Below, in pieces: positions 15,309 to 23,865 of a stretch of DNA of 64,000 nt. The position numbers were made by a program, and so were the translations under genes. This DNA is from Paraburkholderia sejongensis (GTDB lineage Bacteria > Pseudomonadota > Gammaproteobacteria > Burkholderiales > Burkholderiaceae): positions 310,001 to 374,000 of the forward strand of contig NZ_JAJITD010000006.1 of assembly GCF_020880815.1 (NCBI RefSeq). The letters run 5' to 3'. The notes under the pieces were generated by a model that saw only the letters and a list, made by a program, of their open reading frames with translations, was not told the DNA's origin and searched no databases. How positions within the stretch are numbered: the first letter of the stretch is position 1; each line of letters opens with the position of its first letter.

Positions 15309-16598
15309 CTACGCCTGCGGCTGTCGGTTCAGATAGCGCGCGCGCATTGGCTTGAGTGCGAACAGCGCGAGCATGGCGGTGACGATATCCAGCGTGATCG
15401 CGAGGCTGAATACCGGCACCCAGCTACCCGTATGTTGATGCAACAGCGCCGCGAGCGGGCCGCCGAAGATCGAGCCGATGCCCTGCGAAATGTACAGCCA
15501 GCCGTAATTCTCGGTGGCGTGGCGCGTGCCGAACGTATCGGTCAGCGTTGACGGGAACAGCGAGAAGATTTCGCCCCAGCCGAAGAACACCACGCCCGAG
15601 AGCAGCACGAACAGCACGGCGTTGTCGCGCGTCAGGAGCCACAGCGCCATCGCGACGCCTTCGAGTGCGAACGCGAAAAACATCGTGTTTTCACGGCCGA
15701 AATGGTCCGACACCCAGCCGAATAGCGGGCGCGTGAGGCCATTCGTGAAGCGGTCGATAGTCAGCGCGAGCGGCAGCGCGGCCATGCCGAACACGAGGAC
15801 CTTCGTGATGCCGAAGTCCGCCGCGAAGGTCGCCATCTGCGAGGTGACCATGAGGCCCGAGGTGGACATCATCGTCATCATCGCGAACATGAGCCAGAAG
15901 AGCGGCGACTTCATCATTTGCGAAGGACGAAGATTCGGCACGCGCGATGCCGCCGCGGCCGCGGTCGGCTCGAGCGCCGCATGTTGCGGCACGCGCAGGC
16001 CTTGCGACGCGAGAAAGCCCACGATCGCGAAGGCGATGCCGAAAATCCACAGCGTGGCGTCGATGCCGCGCGTCGCGAGCGATGCGGCGATCGGGAAGGT
16101 GGTCACGATCGCGCCCATGCCGTAGCCCGCCGCCACCGCGCCGGCTGCGAAGCCGCGGCGGTCGGGGAACCAGCGCACCATCAGCCCGACAACGCCGACA
16201 TACACGATGCCCGTTCCCAGTCCGCCGACGACACCGTACGTCAGATAGAGCATCGATGTCGTCGTGGCCATCGACGCGAGCACCCAGCTCAGGCCCGACA
16301 TCACCGTGCCGAGCGAGATCAGCAGACGCGGCCCGAAACGGTCGATCAGTTTGCCCTGAAACGGCGAGAAGAACGTCTGCAAGATGATGAGCAGCGAGAA
16401 GGTCACCTGCAGTTGCGGCAACGGCACGCCGAGCTTTACCGACAGCGGCTTGGTCAGCAGCGTCCATACGTATTGCGGGCTGGAGATCGCCATCATGCAG
16501 ATGAGGCCCAGGCCGAGCTGAAGCCAGCGATTATGTGTCACGGCGGCGCCCGCGCTTGCGGCGACATCGTCGTGCATCGTCTGGATGCGAGTGTTCAT
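15309..16598 (-). CDS. MFS carrier, oxalate/formate antiporter (OFA) family
   Basis: A 429-residue 12-helix inner-membrane protein. Family features include a first-helix region with Gln-Tyr-Val-Trp-Thr-Leu, Gln-Gly-Lys-Leu-Ile-Asp-Arg-Phe-Gly-Pro-Arg in loop 2-3, Tyr-Gly-Val-Val-Gly-Gly-Leu-Gly-Thr-Gly and a C-terminal-half Gly-Trp-Val-Ser-Asp-His-Phe-Gly-Arg. OFA members exchange oxalate for formate or carry related monocarboxylates; OxlT is the type protein. It is downstream of, and on the same strand as, a gamma-glutamyltransferase-family hydrolase, and shares an 11-bp upstream element with it. Oxalate efflux or substrate exchange is a contextual inference. Confidence 0.85.
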   Translation of the reverse strand: MNTRIQTMHDDVAASAGAAVTHNRWLQLGLGLICMMAISSPQYVWTLLTKPLSVKLGVPLPQLQVTFSLLIILQTFFSPFQGKLIDRFGPRLLISLGTVMSGLSWVLASMATTTSMLYLTYGVVGGLGTGIVYVGVVGLMVRWFPDRRGFAAGAVAAGYGMGAIVTTFPIAASLATRGIDATLWIFGIAFAIVGFLASQGLRVPQHAALEPTAAAAASRVPNLRPSQMMKSPLFWLMFAMMTMMSTSGLMVTSQMATFAADFGITKVLVFGMAALPLALTIDRFTNGLTRPLFGWVSDHFGRENTMFFAFALEGVAMALWLLTRDNAVLFVLLSGVVFFGWGEIFSLFPSTLTDTFGTRHATENYGWLYISQGIGSIFGGPLAALLHQHTGSWVPVFSLAITLDIVTAMLALFALKPMRARYLNRQPQA

Positions 16599-16618
16599 AT
16601 GCGTTCCCCGGTTGAAGT

Positions 16619-16629
16619 ACGAATTCGAA
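16619..16629 (-). promoter_or_regulatory. ACGAATTCGAA element upstream of the OFA-type MFS gene
   Basis: The 11-mer ACGAATTCGAA (plus-strand reading) ends up 20 bases from the ATG of the MFS gene. The identical 11-mer is at 18402-18412, again exactly 20 bases from the ATG of the Ntn hydrolase gene, although the 20 bases between differ. Equal spacing from two start codons suggests a shared control or translation-leader element. Confidence 0.45.
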
Positions 16630-16646
16630 AGGACGAGAGCTGCCCT

Positions 16647-16672
16647 CCGGTCCCACGAAAACGCGGGACCGG
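16647..16672. terminator. Hairpin between the Ntn hydrolase and MFS genes
   Basis: CCGGTCCC (16647-16654) and GGGACCGG (16665-16672) form a perfect 8-bp stem with a 10-nt loop. There is no T tract, so it may be a processing or attenuation signal within the minus-strand unit and not a true terminator. Confidence 0.35.
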
Positions 16673-16694
16673 ATCAGATCAATGGGTTACGTCG

Positions 16695-16744
16695 CGACGT
16701 GAAGCGGCGTGAAGCGACGTGAAGCGACGTGAAGCGACGTGAAG
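16695..16744. repeat. Five-copy 10-bp tandem repeat CGACGTGAAG
   Basis: Five consecutive 10-bp units (one with CGG in place of CGA) lie immediately after the stop codon of the Ntn hydrolase gene. Such a minisatellite can change copy number by slippage. It falls in the non-coding gap, so it would alter only the 3' untranslated spacer. Confidence 0.8.
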
Positions 16745-16749
16745 CGGGG

Positions 16750-18381
16750 TTACCAGCCGGCGGCTGAGCCGTCGCTGCGCGGATCGTGGCCGCCCTCGAG
16801 CAAACCGTCCGGATAACGAACGATCGCGCCGGCGTGGCCCATCGCTTCGTCGTAAGCGGCGAGCACATCCACGTCGTGGCCGAGCGCGCGCAGCGCCTCG
16901 ACGGTGGCGGCGGGAAAGCGCGCTTCCAGCTTGAGCGAATCGGTGGACTGGCCCCAGGTGCGGCCGAGCAGCCAGCGCGGCGCATCGATCGCGGCCTGCG
17001 GGTTCCAGCCGAATCGCGCGATGCGGGAGAACACCGCGCTCTGCGACTGCGGCTGACCGTCGCCGCCCATGTTGCCGTACACCATCGTGCGGCCATCGGC
17101 GAAACGGGCGAGGGCGGGATTGAGCGTGTGGAACGGACGGCGGCCCGGCATCAGCGGATTGAGCGACGAAGCGTCGAGCGAGAAGCTGCAGCCGCGGTTC
17201 TGCCAGTTGATGCCCGATTGCGCCAGCACGATCCCGCTGCCGAACTCGTGATAGATGCTTTGGATGAAACTGACGGCGACGCCATCGCCATCGACGACGC
17301 CCATCCAGACCGTGTCGCCGGGGCCGCGGCCGCGGCCCCAGGCCGCCGCGCGCGACATCGACACCTGAGCCGCCATTGCGTCGAGCGCGGCCGGATCGAG
17401 CTGCGTGAGCGGGTCGATGCGCATATGGTCCGGGTCGGTCACGTGTTCGTCGCGCACCTTGAAGGCGAGCTTGGTCGCCTCGACGCACGCGTGCACGAAC
17501 TCGGGGCCGAGCGGGTCCATGTCGTCGGTGAGCACGCGATCCAGCACGCCGAGGATCAGCAGCGAGACGAGCCCCTGGGTCGGCGGCGGCATGTTGTAGA
17601 CCGTGCCGAGCGTGTGTTGCAACGCGAGCGGCGTGCGTTCGCGGGCCCGATGCCGTTCGAGGTCGTCGAGGCTCACGAGCGTTTCCAGCGACGCGAGATC
17701 GCTCGCGATGCTGCGCGCCAGATCGCCGCGATAGAAGTCGTCGAGACCGGCATCGGCGAGCCGTTGCAGCGTCGCGGCCAGCCGCGCGTTGACGAAGCGC
17801 TCGCCGGTGCGCGGCGCGCGCGAGTCGGGCAGGAAGGTCTGCGCGAAGCCCGGCACGCTTTCCAGTTCGCCGCGCTTGGCCGCGATGCAGTCGGCCTGGC
17901 TGCGCGTCACGGGAATGCCGCTCTTCGCATAGTGAATGGCGTCCTCGAGCAGCCGCGCGACGGGCAGGCGGCCGCCGAGCGCGTCTTTCGAGAAGCGATG
18001 CGCGAAGTCCCAGCCGGACACCGTGCCCGCGACCGTGTTGGCCGCGAGCGGACCGCGCGCGGGAATCGCGCTCAGGCCGCGCGCGCGATAGGTGTCGATG
18101 TCGGCGCGCATCGCCGCCGCGCCGCACGCCTCGATGCCGACGGGCGCGTGACCGGGGCGCCAGATCAGCCAGAAGCCGTCTCCGCCGATGCTGTTCATGT
18201 GCGGATAGACCACCGCGATGGTCGCGGCGGCGGCGATCATCGCCTCGACCGCGTTGCCGCCTTCGCGCAGGACGGCGAGCGCGCTCTGCGACGCGAGCGC
18301 GTGTGGCGCGACCGCCATGCCGCGCGTTCCGCGCGCGGGATTCAGTTGGTTGGCCGCGACGTGCGGAGACTCAAGATGCAT
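16750..18381 (-). CDS. Gamma-glutamyltransferase-family Ntn hydrolase, possibly oxamate amidohydrolase-like
   Basis: A 543-residue autoprocessing N-terminal-nucleophile hydrolase. The N-terminal half has Gly-Gly-Asn-Ala-Val-Glu-Ala and Gly-Gly-Asp-Gly-Phe; the predicted cleavage site and nucleophile is Thr357 in Gly-Asp-Thr-Val-Trp-Met-Gly-Val-Val-Asp; a Met-Pro-Pro-Pro-Thr-Gln-Gly loop replaces the usual Pro-Pro-Pro-Ser-Ser-Gly of true transpeptidases. There is no signal peptide, so it is cytoplasmic, unlike periplasmic Ggt. Cytoplasmic relatives include HpxW, which splits oxamate to oxalate and ammonia. The adjacent OFA-type carrier and DUF1116 gene make that activity attractive, but an acylase role cannot be excluded. 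ATG 18381 chosen. Confidence 0.75.
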   Translation of the reverse strand: MHLESPHVAANQLNPARGTRGMAVAPHALASQSALAVLREGGNAVEAMIAAAATIAVVYPHMNSIGGDGFWLIWRPGHAPVGIEACGAAAMRADIDTYRARGLSAIPARGPLAANTVAGTVSGWDFAHRFSKDALGGRLPVARLLEDAIHYAKSGIPVTRSQADCIAAKRGELESVPGFAQTFLPDSRAPRTGERFVNARLAATLQRLADAGLDDFYRGDLARSIASDLASLETLVSLDDLERHRARERTPLALQHTLGTVYNMPPPTQGLVSLLILGVLDRVLTDDMDPLGPEFVHACVEATKLAFKVRDEHVTDPDHMRIDPLTQLDPAALDAMAAQVSMSRAAAWGRGRGPGDTVWMGVVDGDGVAVSFIQSIYHEFGSGIVLAQSGINWQNRGCSFSLDASSLNPLMPGRRPFHTLNPALARFADGRTMVYGNMGGDGQPQSQSAVFSRIARFGWNPQAAIDAPRWLLGRTWGQSTDSLKLEARFPAATVEALRALGHDVDVLAAYDEAMGHAGAIVRYPDGLLEGGHDPRSDGSAAGW

Positions 18382-18392
18382 GGTCGTTTTCC

Positions 18393-18412
18393 TTGTATAC
18401 AACGAATTCGAA
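18393..18412 (-). promoter_or_regulatory. GntR-type operator plus ACGAATTCGAA element before the Ntn hydrolase gene
   Basis: The 10-bp palindrome TTGTATACAA (18393-18402) fits the FadR/FCD-subfamily GntR consensus (TnGT...ACnA) and lies 11 bases before the ATG. It directly abuts the ACGAATTCGAA element (18402-18412) that is also found before the MFS gene. The GntR gene itself is 115 bp upstream on the same strand, so control of this operon arm by that GntR is likely. Confidence 0.6.
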
Positions 18413-18517
18413 CCATGCGAGATCCGTGCCAAGGTTCGGTGAAAACCCTGAGAAGGCTTGCAGGCAGGCGATTTCAGCGCTGTATCGAGCGACCCTGAGT
18501 GCCGCCGCGGGCTGCCG

Positions 18518-19279
18518 TCAGATGGTGCGCCGGGACCTTGCCGGTGCGTGCGCGATGGCGGCACGCCCCGGCTCGGTGCGCGCGGCGAGCAGCCGCTGCA
18601 TCGTGAGTCCGCTCACGCTGGCCTGGCTCCCGCCGATATGACGCGACACGAGTTCGACGCAGCGCGCGCTGTCGCCGTGACGGATGGCGTCGAGAATGGC
18701 CGCGTGTTCGTCGTAGGTCTCGGCGATGCCGTCGCCGTGTACGAGATCGAGTCGCCGCACCACGCGGATGCGGTCGGTGACGCGCTGCATCGCCGAAGTC
18801 AGTTCGTGGTTGCCGGCGGCCGCGACCAGAGCATGATGCAGCCCTTCATCCAGTTCGACGAGCTTGCGGCCATCGGTGATGCGCTGCGCGCGTCCCACTT
18901 TCCAGATGCGCTCGAGCCCATCGAGCAGCAGATGCAGTTCCGCCTGCGGCGCTTCGCCGTCGCAGAGCTTGCGTACGGCGAAGGTTTCGATCATCTGGCG
19001 CATTTCGTAGAGATCGTCGAAGCGCTTGTTGTCGATCGGCACGACTTCCCAGCCGCCGCGCACATAGCCTTGCATCAGGCCATCGCTCTGCAGGCGCTGC
19101 AAAGCCTCCCGCGCGGGCGTGCGCGAAACCGCGAAGCGTTCGGCGATGGCGCCTTCCGTGAGCCGGTCGCCAGGCAGCAGATGCATGTCGAAGATTTCGT
19201 CGCGCAGCGTGTAGTAGACGCGATCCGCGCGCGAAAGCGTGGCGTGAGGGGCGATGGCGGCGCGCTCGTCGGTGTTCAT
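18518..19279 (-). CDS. GntR-family (FCD/FadR subfamily) regulator
   Basis: A 253-residue regulator: winged helix-turn-helix (about 15-75, Leu-Arg-Asp-Glu-Ile and Arg-Thr-Pro-Ala-Arg-Glu-Ala-Leu-Gln-Arg-Leu) and an all-helical FCD ligand domain with metal-ligand-type residues (Asp in Leu-Asp-Glu-Gly-Leu-His-His and His residues in Asp-Glu-His and Ser-Arg-His). It follows the MarR gene with almost no gap: ATG 19279 lies 2 bp after that stop, while GTG 19285 would overlap it. A TTGTATACAA operator lies between it and the downstream hydrolase gene. It probably senses an acidic pathway intermediate. Confidence 0.85.
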   Translation of the reverse strand: MNTDERAAIAPHATLSRADRVYYTLRDEIFDMHLLPGDRLTEGAIAERFAVSRTPAREALQRLQSDGLMQGYVRGGWEVVPIDNKRFDDLYEMRQMIETFAVRKLCDGEAPQAELHLLLDGLERIWKVGRAQRITDGRKLVELDEGLHHALVAAAGNHELTSAMQRVTDRIRVVRRLDLVHGDGIAETYDEHAAILDAIRHGDSARCVELVSRHIGGSQASVSGLTMQRLLAARTEPGRAAIAHAPARSRRTI

Positions 19280-19281
19280 GG

Positions 19282-19848
19282 TCACGTTGCGTCGGCCTCG
19301 CTTTCGTCGTGGGCGAGCAACTGGCTGTCGGGCAGCCGGAAGGGCACGAGGTTGTCCGAGTTGTTGGCTTCCACCAGCCGGATCATTTGCAGCATGAAGA
19401 CATCGCGCTCGACGGGCGACAGATGTTCGATGGTGCGCTCGTGCGCGCGCTGCACGGCGGCGGCCATCTTCCTGACCAGACGTTTGCCGGCGGGTGTGAG
19501 CCTGACGAGCCGCAGCCGCTTGTCATGCTCGGCCTGCGTGCGGCTGACGAGCCCGCGCGCGTTCAGACGCGGAATGACTTCCGCGACGCTGGAGCGCTCC
19601 AGTCCGACTTCGATGGCGAGCGAGTTCTGATCCATCTCGCCGAGCGATTCCAGTGCTGTCAGCAAGCTGTATTGCACCGGCGTGATGTTGAATTCGCCGG
19701 TTTCCTGCGCGAACAGGAACGTATGAATCTGATGCATGCGGCGAATCAGAAAGCCCGGCCGCGCGAAGAGCGGCGAGCGCGCCTGGCGCTCGGCAAGCTC
19801 CGCCCGAACGCTGTTGATGTCGATGTGATCGGTGACCGTGTTTCGCAT
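19282..19848 (-). CDS. MarR-family regulator (first of two related copies)
   Basis: About 188 residues with the MarR winged-helix core: Gln-Tyr-Ser-Leu-Leu-Thr-Ala-Leu, Val-Gly-Leu-Glu-Arg-Ser-Ser-Val-Ala, and a wing with Asp-Lys-Arg-Leu-Arg. ATG 19848 is preferred; ATG 19896 would add 16 residues. It is a paralogue of the MarR at 32787-33341: both have Arg-Pro-Gly-Phe-Leu-Ile-Arg-Arg-x-His-Gln-Ile-His and a Leu-Val-Glu-x-Asn-Asn near the end. It is the first gene of the minus arm, divergent from the amidohydrolase operon, and is a good candidate repressor of both arms. Confidence 0.85.
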   Translation of the reverse strand: MRNTVTDHIDINSVRAELAERQARSPLFARPGFLIRRMHQIHTFLFAQETGEFNITPVQYSLLTALESLGEMDQNSLAIEVGLERSSVAEVIPRLNARGLVSRTQAEHDKRLRLVRLTPAGKRLVRKMAAAVQRAHERTIEHLSPVERDVFMLQMIRLVEANNSDNLVPFRLPDSQLLAHDESEADAT

Positions 19849-20175
19849 ATCTCGACTTTGGATAGGTGACGAGCGTCGGACGCTCCGATGTCTCATTCTA
19901 GGCGGAAAACGTGGCGTGTCACAAATGCGGGGTACACCGACGAATCACCATAAGAAGGCATTGCGCATGGCTGTGGTGCGGGCGCGCGGCGACGCTATCC
20001 GAGTTGGTGCGGGGTAGTTTGACGAGATCCGTGGTACGGCACGCATCTAATATCTTCAGGCGTTTCCAAGCGGTTGATTAGAAGAGAGAAAAAAGGCTCG
20101 GGAAACGGCGCATGAAAACCGGCATACAACTTGCGGTACACCACGCATCTTTCCACTCGGCCAGGCGCACAGTAC
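19849..20175. promoter_or_regulatory. Divergent control region between marR-gntR and the amidohydrolase operon
   Basis: About 327 bp without a gene. It contains a direct repeat GGTACGGCACGCATCT (20033-20048) and GGTACACCACGCATCT (20135-20150), 14 of 16 identical and 102 bp apart, and a partial third match starting GGTACACCGACG at 19931. The second copy ends 25 bp before the amidohydrolase ATG. Repeated sites in a divergent region next to MarR and GntR genes point to operators; which protein binds is open. Confidence 0.45.
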
Positions 20176-21438
20176 ATGTCACCAGTTCTGCTCAAAGGGG
20201 GGCGCGTCATCGACCCAGCCCAGAAGATCGACGCCACGCTCGACGTTCTGGTGGTCAACGGCGTCATCGCCGCAATCGGCGCCGATGCCGCGACTCAGGC
20301 GCGGCAGGCGCAACACGTCGATTGCAGCGGCAAGTTGGTGCTGCCCGGTCTCATCGATACGCACGGCCACATCTATCAGTACGTGACGGGCCGCTTCGGC
20401 CTGAATGCGGATCAGTGCGGCGTGCAGTCGGGCGTCACGACGATCGTCGATCAGGGCGGTCCGAGCTGCATCACGATTCCCGGCTTTCGTCATTACGTGG
20501 CGGAGCGCTCGGCCACGCGCGTGCTCGCGTTCATTTCCGCCTATCTGGTCGGCGGGCTCGAAGGTCACTACTATCCGGACCTGTATCGCCCGGACTGTCT
20601 CGATGCCGACGCGACCATCAAGTCCATCAAGGCCAATCCCGATCTGGTGAAGGGCATCAAGGCTCATGCGGAAATCGGCGGCTTCGCGCGCTGGGGCCTC
20701 GACGTGATGAAGATCGCCGCGCAGATCGGTCGTGGCGCGCAACTGCCTTTGTACATCCACTTCGGCCAGTTGTGGCCGAAGCCGCAGAGCGGCGCACTGC
20801 CGGTGCAGCCGGATTCCATCTTCAATCAGGTGGTCGAGACGCTCAAGCCCGGCGACATCCTCGCGCATCCGTTCAGCCGTCATCCTGGCGGCTTCGTCGA
20901 AGAGAACGGGCAACTGCATCCGCTCGTGCATGAAGCGGTCGCGCGCGGCCTGAAGATCGACGTCGGCCACGGCTCGCACTTCAGCTTCAGGACGGCGCGC
21001 ATCGTGCTCGATGCGGGCGTCGTGCCCGACACGCTCGGCGCGGACATGCACGGCTACAACACCCATGTGCCCGCGCCCGCCGGTACGCCCGACAGTCATC
21101 CGGACGAGGAGCATTCGTTCCTCGGCCGCACGCAGTTCAGCCTCGTGAGCGCGATGACCAGCATGCTCGCGCTCGGCCTGCCGCTCGATCACGTCGTCGC
21201 GATGGCGACCTGCAACGCCGCGAAGATGGTCGGCATGGAGCACGAGATCGGCACCCTCGAGGTGGGACGCCGCGCGGACATCAGCGTGCTCGACGACCGT
21301 CGCGGGCGCTGGGTGCTGGAGGACAACGAAGGCACGCAGCTCATCACCGATCGCATGCTGTCGCCGCTGTTCTGCCTGCGCGACGGCGTGCGCCACGACG
21401 CCGTCTCACCGACCCTGCCGCTCGCGCGCGCCGCCTGA
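20176..21438 (+). CDS. Cyclic amidohydrolase (dihydroorotase/hydantoinase-like metallohydrolase)
   Basis: A 420-residue amidohydrolase-superfamily enzyme. The N-terminal small domain has Gly-Gly-Arg-Val-Ile-Asp-Pro; the first metal ligands are in Asp-Thr-His-Gly-His; a Lys-Gly-Ile-Lys-Ala-His segment fits the bridging carboxylysine plus His; a later Ile-Asp-Val-Gly-His-Gly and Ala-Asp-Met-His-Gly supply remaining ligands. Such enzymes open cyclic amides and ureides or deacetylate. ATG 20176 is used; TTG 20131 would extend it. It heads an operon with a molybdenum hydroxylase, DUF1116 and amidase genes, which favours ring opening of a hydroxylated N-heterocycle. Confidence 0.78.
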   Translation: MSPVLLKGGRVIDPAQKIDATLDVLVVNGVIAAIGADAATQARQAQHVDCSGKLVLPGLIDTHGHIYQYVTGRFGLNADQCGVQSGVTTIVDQGGPSCITIPGFRHYVAERSATRVLAFISAYLVGGLEGHYYPDLYRPDCLDADATIKSIKANPDLVKGIKAHAEIGGFARWGLDVMKIAAQIGRGAQLPLYIHFGQLWPKPQSGALPVQPDSIFNQVVETLKPGDILAHPFSRHPGGFVEENGQLHPLVHEAVARGLKIDVGHGSHFSFRTARIVLDAGVVPDTLGADMHGYNTHVPAPAGTPDSHPDEEHSFLGRTQFSLVSAMTSMLALGLPLDHVVAMATCNAAKMVGMEHEIGTLEVGRRADISVLDDRRGRWVLEDNEGTQLITDRMLSPLFCLRDGVRHDAVSPTLPLARAA

Positions 21439-21456
21439 GAACACGAGGTTCACACG

Positions 21457-23865
21457 ATGATCAAACGTCCAGACCAACAGGGCGGCGGCGAGCGCCCGCA
21501 AGGCATCGGCGCGTCGCTCACGCGTAAGGAAGACGAACGCTTCATGCGCGGGCGCGGCGAGTACGTGCCCAACATCCGCATGGTCGGTATGGTCGATGTG
21601 GCGTTCGTGCGCAGCCCGATCGCGCATGGTCATATCGTCGGCATCGACAAGCCGGCAGGCTTCGAACACGCGATCTACACGCTCGCCGACATGGAAGGCG
21701 TCAAGCCCATCGTCGCGAATTCGGGTCTGCCGGGCTTTAAATGTTCCGAGCAGCCGGTGCTGGCGAGCGGCAAGGTGCGGCAGGTCGGCGAGACCATCGC
21801 GATGTGCGTGGCCGCGACCCGCGCGCAGGCCGAGGACCTCGCCGCGCAGGTGTTCGTCGATTTCGAGGAACTGCCGGCCGTGGTCGACATGCTCGACGCG
21901 CGCCGCGACGACTCCGCGCTCGTGCACGAACCCTGGGGCGACAACGTGTTCCTCGAAACGTTCGTCGATGCGAATCCCGCTGTCGATCTCGACGCGATCC
22001 GCCGCGACGCGCCGATCCGCGTGCAGCGCAGACTGCGCACCGCGCGCCAGAGCATGGCGCCGATGGAAGGGCGCGGCTGCGTCGCGCACTGGGACCGGCG
22101 ATTGTCGCAACTGATCCTGCACACGTCCGCGCAGATGCCGCACATCACGCGAACGGGGCTTGCGGAATGTCTCGGTCTGGATGAAGGACAAGTGCGCGTG
22201 ATCGCGCCCGACGTCGGCGGCGGCTTCGGCTACAAGGGCATTCTGCTGCCCGAGGAAGTCTGCTGCGGCTGGCTCGCGATGCAGCTCGAAAAGCCGGTGC
22301 GCTGGATCGAGGATCGCCGCGAACAGCTCACGGCGAATGCGAACTGCCGCGAGCACGATTACGACATCACCGGCTACGCGGATCGCGACGGCCGCCTGCT
22401 CGCGGTCGAATGCGAGGCGCATGTCGATTCGGGCGCATATTCGTCGTATCCGTTTTCGGCGTGCCTGGAAGCGGCGCAGATCGGCAGCATCCTGCCGGGG
22501 CCGTACAAGATGGAGCGCTTCCGGTGCCGCACGTGGTCGGTCGCCACCAACAAGCCGCCGATCCTGCCGTATCGCGGCGTGGCGCGCACGGGCGTGTGCT
22601 ACGCGATCGAAACCATCATGGATGCGATCGCGCTCGAAGCGGGCCTCGAGCCATACGAGGTGCGCCTGCGCAATCTCGTCGAGCCGCACGAGATGCCCTA
22701 CGACAACATCACGAACAAGCACTTCGACAGCGGCGACTATCCCGAGGCGGTGCGCCGCGCGATGGCGGCCATCGACCTGCCCGCGGTGCGCGCGCGGCAG
22801 CGGCGCGGCGAGCCGGACGGCAGGCGCATCGGCTTCGGCATGGCGGTGTTCTGCGAGCAGGGCGCGCACGGCACGTCGGTGTATCACGGCTGGGGCATTC
22901 CGATGGTGCCGGGCTACGAACCGGTGGTGATCCGCCTCACGCCCGACGGCGTGCTGGAAGTGCGCGCGGGCGTGCATTCGCACGGACAGAGCATGGAGAC
23001 GACGCTCGCGCAGATCGCGCACGAGGTGCTCGGCATCGACACCGACCGCGTACGCATCGTGCTCGGCGACACCGGCGTCACGCCGTACTCGACGGGCACG
23101 TGGGGGTCGCGCTCGATCGTGATGGCGGGTGGCGCGGTGGGCCGCGCAGCGAAGGAACTGAAGGAGCGGCTGATGAAGATCGGCGCGCATCTGCTCGGCG
23201 AAGCCCCGAGCGAGGTGCGCTGGGAGAACGGCGCGGTGGTCGGCAGCGAGGCGTCGCGCAGCCTGCGGGAGATCGCGCGGAGCTGGTATCTCGCGCCGCA
23301 ACTGCTGCCGCCCGACGTCGATCCGCGCGGCCTCGAAGTGTCGACGTCCTATCAGGCGAAGCGCGATTCGGGCACCTTCAGCTACGCGTGCCACGCGGTG
23401 GTCGTCGCGGTCGATCCGGCGCTCGGCAAAACGGAGATTCTCGATTACGCAATCGTCGAAGACGGCGGCGTGCTGATCAATCCGATGGTCGTCGATGGGC
23501 AGGTGTACGGCGGCGCGGCGCAGGGCATCGGCACCGCGCTATACGAGGCAATGCCGTATAGCGAGGACGGCCAGCCGCTCGCCTCGACGCTCGCCGACTA
23601 CCTGCTGCCCGGCGCGACCGAAGTGCCCGCGATTCGCATCGAACACATGGAAACGCCCGCGCCGTATACGGAGTTCGGGCAGAAGGGCATCGGCGAGAGC
23701 GGGGCCATCGGTCCGCCCGCCGCCCTCGCCAACGCAGTCAACGATGCGCTGCGCGGACTCGGCGTGCGCATCGACCAGTTGCCGATCACACCACGCCTGA
23801 TCGTCGAAGCGCTCGCGCAGCAGCGCGAACGCCAGGCCCACGCGATGAAAGGAATGCCTGCATGA
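21457..23865 (+). CDS. Molybdenum hydroxylase, molybdopterin-binding large subunit
   Basis: An 802-residue xanthine-oxidase-family large subunit. It has the N-terminal Gly-Ala-Ser-Leu-Thr-Arg-Lys-Glu-Asp start, the molybdopterin motif Gly-Gly-Gly-Phe-Gly-Tyr-Lys, Pro-Tyr-Arg-Gly-Val-Ala-Arg near the active site, and the catalytic Glu in Lys-Gly-Ile-Gly-Glu-Ser-Gly-Ala. The CoxL active-site loop with Cys-Ser is not seen, so it is not a CO dehydrogenase. Enzymes of this family hydroxylate N-heterocycles or aldehydes next to nitrogen or carbonyl using water. It is in the order large, FAD, iron-sulphur with 4-nt overlaps, a single transcription and translation unit. Confidence 0.9.
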   Translation: MIKRPDQQGGGERPQGIGASLTRKEDERFMRGRGEYVPNIRMVGMVDVAFVRSPIAHGHIVGIDKPAGFEHAIYTLADMEGVKPIVANSGLPGFKCSEQPVLASGKVRQVGETIAMCVAATRAQAEDLAAQVFVDFEELPAVVDMLDARRDDSALVHEPWGDNVFLETFVDANPAVDLDAIRRDAPIRVQRRLRTARQSMAPMEGRGCVAHWDRRLSQLILHTSAQMPHITRTGLAECLGLDEGQVRVIAPDVGGGFGYKGILLPEEVCCGWLAMQLEKPVRWIEDRREQLTANANCREHDYDITGYADRDGRLLAVECEAHVDSGAYSSYPFSACLEAAQIGSILPGPYKMERFRCRTWSVATNKPPILPYRGVARTGVCYAIETIMDAIALEAGLEPYEVRLRNLVEPHEMPYDNITNKHFDSGDYPEAVRRAMAAIDLPAVRARQRRGEPDGRRIGFGMAVFCEQGAHGTSVYHGWGIPMVPGYEPVVIRLTPDGVLEVRAGVHSHGQSMETTLAQIAHEVLGIDTDRVRIVLGDTGVTPYSTGTWGSRSIVMAGGAVGRAAKELKERLMKIGAHLLGEAPSEVRWENGAVVGSEASRSLREIARSWYLAPQLLPPDVDPRGLEVSTSYQAKRDSGTFSYACHAVVVAVDPALGKTEILDYAIVEDGGVLINPMVVDGQVYGGAAQGIGTALYEAMPYSEDGQPLASTLADYLLPGATEVPAIRIEHMETPAPYTEFGQKGIGESGAIGPPAALANAVNDALRGLGVRIDQLPITPRLIVEALAQQRERQAHAMKGMPA

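Noticed and set aside
21406..23394. 662-codon minus-strand ORF
   Set aside because: Shadow of the molybdenum-hydroxylase large-subunit gene with no family features and unnatural composition.
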